Notes under the pieces: generated by a model
Told to the model about the DNA's origin: nothing
What the model saw: only the letters and a program-made list of their open reading frames with translations
Database searches by the model: none
Position numbers and translations under genes: made by a program
Assembly: GCA_002369495.1 (NCBI GenBank)
Contig: DFFD01000077.1
Coordinates: 1 to 5,763, forward strand
Reading direction: 5' to 3'
From: Lachnospiraceae bacterium UBA3785
GTDB taxonomy: Bacteria > Bacillota > Clostridia > Lachnospirales > Lachnospiraceae
Length of the DNA: 5,763 nt
Shown here: one piece after another, positions 1 through 4,591 of the stretch
How the letters are laid out: every line of letters begins with the position of its first letter
Position numbering within the stretch: the first letter of the stretch is position 1

Positions 1-12
1 TTCAGTGGTCTC

Positions 13-22
13 GAACCGTCCC
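13..22. repeat. GAACCGTCCC 10-mer, copy of the intergenic repeat
   Basis: The 10-mer GAACCGTCCC lies 7 bases beyond the flotillin stop codon and occurs again, in the same orientation, at 1827-1836 on the other side of the gene. Read in the direction of flotillin transcription it is GGGACGGTTC, which could be the left arm of a hairpin whose right arm lies outside the window. It might therefore be part of a terminator or of a dispersed palindromic repeat. The window edge prevents a decision. Confidence 0.4.
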
Positions 23-29
23 TGTCTGT

Positions 30-1535
30 TTACTCGGTTACATCAGCCGCCTCTGCAGCTTCCGCCTCTGCCTCAGCCTCAGGCTTCGTGATCCCGGTCA
101 CGTTGATATTCCTTGTCACCTTCGCATCGTAGGTGTCGGCCCGCATGATCTCCGCGAAGTCGACCCCGGTGGCCTCCTTCATGGTCTTAAAGAGCCTCGT
201 CATGACGAGCGGGACATTGTCTGCCACGGTGGAGACGCCGTTTCCGCCCTCGCCGCCGCCGATGATCGTGATGTCGCCGATCTTCGAGAGCGGGTCCGCG
301 ATGTTCTTCGCGATGTCCGGCAGGACCTTGATCATCATCTCAGCCATGGCGGCCTGGTTGTACTTCTGGTAAGCCTCCGCCTTCCTGTCCATGGCCTCCG
401 CCTCCGCGGTACCGCGGGCGCGGATCGCCTCGGCTTCCGCGAGACCCTTGGCCCGGATGCCCTCGGCCTCCTGGGTGGCCGCGTACTTCGCGGCGTCCGC
501 GCGGGCCTTCTCGGCCTCGGCGGCCTGCTCTTCCTCATATTTCCTTGCCTCGGCCTCTCTCTGGCGCTTCGCCAGCTCAGCCTCAGCCTGTTTCTCCATC
601 GCGTACTTGTCCGCGTCCGCCTTCTCCTTGATCTGGGCGGCCAGCGTCTGTCTCTGGACGCTGACTTCCCGCTCGCGGAGCTCGGCCTCGCGTTCCGCCT
701 TCTTGATCTCCGCGTTCACGGTGGCCTCGTTGACGGTCTTCATCTGCTCCTGGCGCTGGATCTCGTAGGCGCTGTCCGACTCGGCCTTCTTGATGGCGGC
801 CGCCTTGTTCAGCTCGTGCTTCTTGATCTCGAGGGCGTTGTTCTTCTCGGCGATGGCGGTCTCGGCGGCGACGCGGGCTTCATTTGCCGCGCGGTCTGCC
901 TCGGCCTTCTTGATCGCGACCTCCTTGTCTGCCTCCGCCTTCGCGATCGCGGCGTCCTTCTTGATCTTGGAGGTGTTGTCCATACCGAGGTCGGCGATGA
1001 GGCCGTTCTCGTCGGTTACATTCTGGATATTGCAGGAAATGATCTCGATGCCGAGCTTCGCCATATCCTTGGACGCCTTCGCGACCACCTGGTCGGAAAA
1101 TGAATCGCGGTCGGTGTTGATCTCGCGGAGCTCCAGCGTGCCGATGATCTCACGCATGTTGCCCTGGAGGGAATCCTGCAGCTCCGCCGAGATCTGGGCG
1201 GGCTTCTTATTTAAGAAGTTCTTGGCCGCAAGCTGAATGCCCTGCGGGTCCGGAGAGACGCGGACCTTTGCAATCGCGTCCACGTTGACGTTGATGAAGT
1301 CGTTGGTCGGCACGGCCTGCTCGGTCTTGATGTCGACGGACATCTGCCCTAAGTAGAGCTTGTCCACGCGCTGCAGGACCGGGATGCGGATGCCGGAGCC
1401 GCCGCTGATGATCTTGGGATCCCGTGAGAGACCCGAGATGATGAATGCCTGGTCCGGCGGAGCCTTGACGTAGCCGGCCGCGATGATGAGGACAACGAGT
1501 GCGATTACGACTGCTGCGATAATGATGGGAACCAT
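30..1535 (-). CDS. floT: Flotillin-like SPFH-domain membrane scaffold protein (FloT/YuaG type)
   Basis: Flotillins are membrane-anchored scaffolds that oligomerise into microdomains and influence membrane fluidity and membrane protein complexes. The 501-residue product is close to Bacillus FloT in length. Residues 3-21 form one hydrophobic anchor with almost no residues before it. An SPFH/PHB domain follows at about 22-190, then a long Ala/Glu/Lys-rich coiled coil at about 190-390, and the flotillin C-terminal region (about 388-425, with AAMAEMMIKVLPDIAKNIA). The tail ends in an acidic Glu-Ala run (485-498). I chose the ATG at 1533-1535 because AAAAGGAGG lies 6 bases upstream. In-frame ATGs up to 1598 fall inside a terminator hairpin, have no ribosome binding site, and would place charged residues before the anchor. 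Transcription is probably governed by the upstream Mn2+ riboswitch and terminator. No NfeD-type partner is visible upstream, but the downstream side is cut by the window. Family assignment is firm; the symbol rests on resemblance to FloT. Confidence 0.93.
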   Translation of the reverse strand: MVPIIIAAVVIALVVLIIAAGYVKAPPDQAFIISGLSRDPKIISGGSGIRIPVLQRVDKLYLGQMSVDIKTEQAVPTNDFINVNVDAIAKVRVSPDPQGIQLAAKNFLNKKPAQISAELQDSLQGNMREIIGTLELREINTDRDSFSDQVVAKASKDMAKLGIEIISCNIQNVTDENGLIADLGMDNTSKIKKDAAIAKAEADKEVAIKKAEADRAANEARVAAETAIAEKNNALEIKKHELNKAAAIKKAESDSAYEIQRQEQMKTVNEATVNAEIKKAEREAELREREVSVQRQTLAAQIKEKADADKYAMEKQAEAELAKRQREAEARKYEEEQAAEAEKARADAAKYAATQEAEGIRAKGLAEAEAIRARGTAEAEAMDRKAEAYQKYNQAAMAEMMIKVLPDIAKNIADPLSKIGDITIIGGGEGGNGVSTVADNVPLVMTRLFKTMKEATGVDFAEIMRADTYDAKVTRNINVTGITKPEAEAEAEAAEAADVTE

Positions 1536-1541
1536 AACGTA

Positions 1542-1550
1542 CCTCCTTTT
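1542..1550 (-). promoter_or_regulatory. Ribosome binding site of the flotillin gene
   Basis: AAAAGGAGG on the minus strand, 6 bases before the ATG at 1535. It is a near-perfect Shine-Dalgarno sequence and fixes the start against longer in-frame alternatives. It lies downstream of the terminator tail, so the switch upstream acts on transcription and does not hide this site. Confidence 0.9.
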
Positions 1551-1576
1551 AAAAAATGAGTTTGTCTGCTCCCGAT

Positions 1577-1627
1577 AAAAGAAAAAGACTTTCATCACAG
1601 GACGGGTGCGTCCGTGATAAAAGTCTT
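1577..1627 (-). terminator. Intrinsic terminator of the riboswitch expression platform
   Basis: On the minus strand the arm AAGACTTTTATCACGGAC (1627-1610) pairs with 1603-1585 across a 6-base loop. This gives 18 pairs with a single bulged T at 1599, followed by TTTCTTTT at 1584-1577. One pair (1619 with 1593) is a U-G wobble on the minus-strand RNA but would be a C-A mismatch on the plus-strand RNA, so the hairpin is built for minus-strand transcription. It sits between a promoter and the gene it precedes, which marks it as an attenuator. Its 5' arm contains the whole 3' strand of riboswitch helix P1 (1623-1616), so the two structures exclude each other. Confidence 0.88.
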
Positions 1628-1710
1628 GCAGTCTCTTCCTTGCCGGGCGCTCATCGCACCGTCATGACGGGTTCGGAACCATTTTTTATGGTCTGCTACT
1701 CCCTCTTATC
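1616..1710 (-). promoter_or_regulatory. yybP-ykoY family (Mn2+-sensing) riboswitch aptamer
   Basis: Read on the minus strand, the 95-base element opens with P1 strand GATAAGAG (1710-1703), which pairs over 8 bp, including one G-U, with CTTTTATC (1623-1616). Directly inside comes GGGAGTAGC (1703-1695), matching the conserved GGGGAGUAGC loop of the yybP-ykoY class. The 3' side has CCCGGC (1647-1642), resembling the conserved CCGGC loop, and GCAAGAC (1629-1623), matching the GCAAGACC segment that leads into P1. Further visible helices are GCAG/CTGC (1696-1693 with 1631-1628), a hairpin ACCAT-AAAAA-ATGGT (1692-1678), and CCGT/ACGG (1670-1667 with 1662-1659). The family binds Mn2+ between its two conserved loops and usually turns genes on. 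The identification is by eye from remembered family motifs; no covariance search was run. Confidence 0.85.
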
Positions 1711-1720
1711 GGTTGAGACA

Positions 1721-1749
1721 ATGCTACCACAGATTTAATCGATATTCAA
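1721..1749 (-). promoter_or_regulatory. Candidate sigma-A promoter of the riboswitch-flotillin unit
   Basis: On the minus strand TTGAAT (1749-1744) is followed after 17 bases by TAGCAT (1726-1721). Each box matches the sigma-70/sigma-A consensus at 4 of 6 positions, and TG stands one base before the -10 box, as in extended -10 promoters. The expected start, near 1714, is only a few bases before riboswitch helix P1, as is common for such leaders. An alternative pair, TTATTT (1761-1756) with TTAAAT (1738-1733) at 17 bases, is possible. Confidence 0.55.
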
Positions 1750-1756
1750 TTATCGA
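1739..1756. promoter_or_regulatory. Inverted repeat TCGATA-N6-TATCGA, possible operator
   Basis: A perfect 6-bp inverted repeat with a 6-base spacer, 18 bp in total. The spacer and one arm cover the candidate -35 box of the flotillin promoter. That position suits a dimeric repressor, perhaps a metalloregulator, but the sequence matches no operator that I can name with certainty. In AT-rich DNA a repeat of this size can arise by chance. Confidence 0.3.
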
Positions 1757-1767
1757 AATAACCAAAG

Positions 1768-1787
1768 TTTTGTACTCGTTTTTGTAC
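1768..1787. repeat. Direct repeat TTTTGTAC, two copies 12 bases apart
   Basis: TTTTGTAC occurs at 1768-1775 and 1780-1787. The second copy is part of the palindrome TTGTACAA (1782-1789). The pair lies between the divergent promoters, just upstream of the flotillin promoter. It may be a protein binding site or a remnant of a simple repeat. Confidence 0.25.
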
Positions 1788-1810
1788 AATTTGGACAAGG
1801 GGAGGTGCTT

Positions 1811-1837
1811 CAGGGACGGTCCCTGGGAACCGTCCCC
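1811..1837. repeat. GGGACGGT palindromic intergenic repeat
   Basis: A compact GC-rich palindrome inside AT-richer intergenic DNA. CAGGGAC-G-GTCCCTG (1811-1825) is a perfect 7-bp inverted repeat. GGGACGGT (1813-1820) also pairs with ACCGTCCC (1829-1836) in an alternative, overlapping hairpin. GAACCGTCCC recurs at 13-22. From memory, GGGACGGTTCC-type palindromes are dispersed widely between genes in many Clostridia. There is no T tract on either side, so a simple terminator is unlikely. It lies between the two divergent promoters and overlaps neither. Confidence 0.55.
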
Positions 1838-1868
1838 GGCGTCCCCGCAGTCTCTCCAAAAGCACGTC

Positions 1869-1897
1869 TTGACAACTCCCGCCATTTCCACTACACT
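1869..1897 (+). promoter_or_regulatory. Sigma-A promoter of the CNNM operon
   Basis: A perfect -35 box TTGACA (1869-1874) is followed after 17 bases by TACACT (1892-1897), which matches the -10 consensus at 4 of 6 positions. The expected start near 1904 would give a short leader of about 38 bases with no hairpin or riboswitch. Unlike the flotillin gene, this operon shows no RNA-level control in its leader. Confidence 0.7.
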
Positions 1898-1923
1898 ATT
1901 TTAATTAGAGCTTTTTTATTAGT

Positions 1924-1930
1924 AAGGAGG
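1924..1930 (+). promoter_or_regulatory. Ribosome binding site of the first CNNM gene
   Basis: AAGGAGG, 11 bases before the ATG at 1942. The spacing is longer than the usual 6-9 bases, but no other start codon in this frame lies nearer, and the encoded hydrophobic segment begins at once. Confidence 0.75.
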
Positions 1931-1941
1931 AAACATCTCTT

Positions 1942-3213
1942 ATGGACGGGGACCTAGCGCCCATACTCATCTCGATTCTATTCATTTTGTTTGCGGATTA
2001 CATCGCAGTTGTGGAGACGGCTCTCGCATCCTGCTCCAGGGTGAAAATGAAAACCCTGGCTGACCACGGGGACGACCGCGCTGCCTCTGTCCTTACGGCG
2101 CTCGATAACTTCGACCGCACGATCAGCACGATCCTCATCTGTACAAACATCGCCCACCTTTCCACCGCATCGCTTGTCACGGTGTATGTCACGCGCCGCT
2201 TCGGGCTCTCGGCGGTCACGATCTCGACGATCGCGACCTCTCTTATTGTATTTTTCTTTGCGGAAATGCTCCCCAAGAGCATCGCGAAAAAATACAGCGA
2301 CGACCTCGCGCTGCGCTTCATCGGACCTCTTATGCTCATCGATAAGATCTGCACGCCGGCGACCGCGGTTCTCTCCGCGATCGGCAATCTCGCGAGCCGT
2401 ATGGTCAAGGGGGACCCGGAAGTCTCCGTGACCGAGGACGAGATCCACGACATCATCGAGGACATGACCGAGGAAGGCACGCTCGACTCCGACCGGGGCG
2501 ACCTCATCACCTCCGCGCTGGAGTTCGGCGACATCACGGTCGAGAGCGTCCTGACGCCCCGCGTCGACGTGGTCGCGATCGATATCAACGCGGACAAGGC
2601 GGAGATTCTTTCATTTATCAAAAATCAAAACCACAGCCGCCTGCCCGTCTACGAGGGCAGCATCGACAATGTCATCGGCATCCTGCGCATCCGCCGCTAC
2701 ATCCGGGCCTATCTTGAGCAGGGGGACAGCCTCAACATCGCGCGCCTCCTCGACGAGCCCTTCTACGTGACGGAGAGCGCCCTGGTGCACGATCTTCTGC
2801 CGAAGATGTCCCGGGAGCGCCAGAGCATCGCGATCGTCGCGGACCACTACGGCGGAACCGTCGGCATCGTGACGGTCGAGGACATCCTTGAGACCCTGGT
2901 CGGCGACATCTGGGACGAGGAGGACGTGGTCGAGGTCCCGATCGAGCGGCTCGAGAACGGCAGCTACCTGGTGGACGCGGCCGAGACGGTCGGGAACGCA
3001 TTCGACGAGATCGGCTTCGAGGGCCCGGAGGACGACGAGGAGTTCCTCGGAAAGCGGCTGGGCGAGTGGGTCTATGAGCATTTTCAAGAGATCCCGAAAG
3101 CCAGAGAGCATTTTGACTATCACGGGCTCCGCGTGTACGTCGCCCAGATGGACCACAACCGGATCCGGAAGGTCATGCTGAAAGTCCTGGACGAAGGGAG
3201 GAGTGAGAAATGA
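1942..3213 (+). CDS. CNNM/CorB-family divalent cation transporter-like protein, divergent paralogue (DUF21-CBS-CBS-CorC_HlyC)
   Basis: The 423-residue product has the order typical of the family: a DUF21/CNNM membrane domain (about 1-155), a linker helix, a CBS pair (about 198-325, with SRLPVYEGSIDNVIGIL at 232-248 and YGGTVGIVTVEDILETLVG at 303-321), and a CorC_HlyC domain (about 335-418). Family members probably export Mg2+ in exchange for Na+, with ATP/Mg2+ sensed by the CBS module. Compared with the next gene, the membrane domain has lost polar positions: SGSE of helix 1 is AVVE (22-25), GNNLVN is CTNIAH (67-72), and GE is AE (107-108). In the second CBS domain DEYGG is DHYGG. Asn69, Glu25 and Glu108 remain. 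It may therefore be a partner subunit or have altered ion choice. It overlaps the next gene by 4 bases (ATGA), so translation is probably coupled. Older annotations call such proteins hemolysins; nothing here supports toxicity. Confidence 0.9.
   Translation: MDGDLAPILISILFILFADYIAVVETALASCSRVKMKTLADHGDDRAASVLTALDNFDRTISTILICTNIAHLSTASLVTVYVTRRFGLSAVTISTIATSLIVFFFAEMLPKSIAKKYSDDLALRFIGPLMLIDKICTPATAVLSAIGNLASRMVKGDPEVSVTEDEIHDIIEDMTEEGTLDSDRGDLITSALEFGDITVESVLTPRVDVVAIDINADKAEILSFIKNQNHSRLPVYEGSIDNVIGILRIRRYIRAYLEQGDSLNIARLLDEPFYVTESALVHDLLPKMSRERQSIAIVADHYGGTVGIVTVEDILETLVGDIWDEEDVVEVPIERLENGSYLVDAAETVGNAFDEIGFEGPEDDEEFLGKRLGEWVYEHFQEIPKAREHFDYHGLRVYVAQMDHNRIRKVMLKVLDEGRSEK
2558..2582 (+). 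repeat. Identical 25-base patch shared by the two CNNM genes (copy 1)
   Basis: The 25 bases here are identical to 3835-3859 in the next gene. They encode the start of the first CBS domain (P/A-R-V-D-V-V-A-I-D). A second identical stretch of 21 bases is at 2647-2667 and 3924-3944, with the same offset of 1277 bases. The rest of the two genes is far more diverged. Strong GC-rich codon bias on conserved residues may explain it; gene conversion is the alternative. Confidence 0.6.
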
Positions 3214-4514
3214 TCGTCAATATAGCGGTTATCGCCGGCATCATCATCTGCATCTACCTTTCCAACTTCTTCTCGGGCTCCGAGATGGCCTACTCATCCT
3301 GCAACGAGATGCGGCTTGAAAACGACCGGGACGAGGGCGATAAAAAGGCCGGGCTGGCACTCTTCATCGCCAATCATTTTGACGATGCGCTGGGCGCGAT
3401 CCTGATCGGCAACAACCTGGTCAACATCGCCTGCTCGTCGCTGGGATCGGTCGCGGTCATCCTGATTGCCGGAAACGACACCTACACCTGGGTCGCGACG
3501 GTCATCATCACGATCCTGGTTATTATTTTCGGGGAGACGATCCCCAAGATCACCGCCAAGAAGGGCGCCAACATCCTGGCCAAGCGCAACGCCTATCCGG
3601 TCAGGGTCCTGATGTTTCTGCTCTACCCGCTGGTGCGGCTGGTCGTCTTCCTCGTGAATGTGATCACGAAGAGGCTGCCGGCAGCGGAGGAGGCCGAAGC
3701 GGACGAGAAGGTGGAGGAGCTTCAGACCATCATCGAGACCGCCGAAAATGAATCCGTCCTCGACGAGGACCAGAGCGAGATCGTGCAGGCCGCGATCGGA
3801 TTTTCGGACGTCTCCGCCTCGGAGGCCATGACGGCCCGCGTCGACGTGGTCGCGATCGACATCGAGGACACCTGGGAGGAGATCATCGAGACGCTGGAGC
3901 GCTCCTCCTACACGCGCTTCCCGGTCTACGAGGGCAGCATCGACCATGTGATCGGCGTTCTGCACATGAACCGGTTCTTAAAGGCTCTTACGGACGCCTC
4001 CGAGGGAAATGAAAACCCCACTTCGCTCCACGGAGACGAGTGGGAGAACATCGTGGATATCAGGAGCCTCTTAATGGAGCCCTGCTATGTCTACAAGACC
4101 ATGAAGCTGCCGGAGGTTCTCTCGACCTTCCGAAAGGAGAAGCAGCACCTCGCGATCGTCGTCGACGAGTACGGCGGCACGCTGGGCGTTATCTCCATGG
4201 AGGACGTCCTCGAGGAGGTCGTCGGGGAGATCTGGGACGAGACGGACACCGTCGAGGACGAGGTGGTCAAGAAAGCGGAGGATGTCTACGAGATCGACGG
4301 CGACATGCCGATCGCGGATTTCCTGGACCTCATGGAGATCCGGGAGGACGATTTCGAGTGCGAGAGCGAGACGGTCGGCGGCTTCACGGTCGAAAGCTTC
4401 GGCAGATTCCCGGCCGCGGGCGAGAGCATCGAGACACACGGACTCAAAATTACGGTCATTGAGATGGAATCTCACCGGGTCGGCAAGGTCCTGGTGAGCC
4501 GGACAGCATCGTAA
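3210..4514 (+). CDS. CNNM/CorB-family Mg2+ (divalent cation) exporter (DUF21-CBS-CBS-CorC_HlyC)
   Basis: The 434-residue product is a canonical CorB-like protein. The membrane domain (about 1-155) keeps the family signatures SGSEMA (22-27), IGNNLVNIACSSLG (66-79) and FGETIPKITAKK (107-118), which line the ion site in CNNM/CorB structures. A charged linker helix (about 158-192) leads to a CBS pair (about 203-342, with FPVYEGSIDHVIGVLHMNRF and VVDEYGGTLGVISMEDVLEE), then to the CorC_HlyC domain (about 350-430). The insert between the CBS domains (about 260-285) is longer and more acidic than in the upstream paralogue. The start is fixed by GGGAGGAG (3196-3203), 6 bases upstream, inside the end of the previous gene, and by the ATGA overlap. 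The likely role is Na+-coupled Mg2+ efflux at the cytoplasmic membrane, as a dimer with itself or with the preceding paralogue. Family assignment is secure; ion and direction come from family knowledge. Confidence 0.93.
   Translation: MIVNIAVIAGIIICIYLSNFFSGSEMAYSSCNEMRLENDRDEGDKKAGLALFIANHFDDALGAILIGNNLVNIACSSLGSVAVILIAGNDTYTWVATVIITILVIIFGETIPKITAKKGANILAKRNAYPVRVLMFLLYPLVRLVVFLVNVITKRLPAAEEAEADEKVEELQTIIETAENESVLDEDQSEIVQAAIGFSDVSASEAMTARVDVVAIDIEDTWEEIIETLERSSYTRFPVYEGSIDHVIGVLHMNRFLKALTDASEGNENPTSLHGDEWENIVDIRSLLMEPCYVYKTMKLPEVLSTFRKEKQHLAIVVDEYGGTLGVISMEDVLEEVVGEIWDETDTVEDEVVKKAEDVYEIDGDMPIADFLDLMEIREDDFECESETVGGFTVESFGRFPAAGESIETHGLKITVIEMESHRVGKVLVSRTAS
3835..3859 (+). repeat. Identical 25-base patch shared by the two CNNM genes (copy 2)
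   Basis: Second copy of the identical patch at 2558-2582, collinear with it in the tandem genes. The 21-base identity at 3924-3944 lies in the same CBS domain. Confidence 0.6.
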
Positions 4515-4591
4515 ACAGCGGAAAAGGGCATACGAAGAAGAGGCGAAAAAGTAAGCAACACAGGTTTTTTTGAAATGAAAGGGACTCTACA

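Noticed and set aside
391..1236. Long plus-strand open frames opposite the flotillin coiled coil
   Set aside because: Ala/Glu/Lys repeats in GC-rich DNA leave Ala/Ser-rich open frames on the other strand; no start signals and no domain.
1536..1598. Longer flotillin reading frame starting at 1598, adding 21 residues
   Set aside because: The extra starts lie in the terminator hairpin, lack a ribosome binding site and put a charged stretch before the membrane anchor. The ATG at 1535 has AAAAGGAGG at ideal spacing.
1556..1738. 60-codon open frame on the plus strand
   Set aside because: It lies antisense to the riboswitch and terminator, has no ribosome binding site, and its composition follows the RNA structure.
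1713..1904. 63-codon open frame on the plus strand across the intergenic region
   Set aside because: It runs through the GC-rich palindrome and the -35/-10 boxes of the CNNM promoter, has no Shine-Dalgarno sequence and shows no recognisable protein.
1898..1941. Mg2+ sensor (M-box) or other riboswitch in the CNNM operon leader
   Set aside because: The leader after the predicted start is only about 38 bases and shows no helices; M-box elements are far longer.
1978..4475. Several antisense and frame-shifted open frames over the CNNM genes, up to 223 codons
   Set aside because: They are shadows of GC-rich codon use in two well-recognised genes, with compositions rich in Arg, Asp or Leu and no ribosome binding sites.
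1942..4514. Hemolysin or toxin function for the CNNM pair
   Set aside because: The hemolysin label for this family is historical. The domains present are those of a CBS-regulated cation transporter, with no secretion signal or pore-forming toxin motif.
4561..4571. T tract after the second CNNM gene as an intrinsic terminator
   Set aside because: The run of seven T residues has no stable GC-rich hairpin directly upstream (4515-4563).
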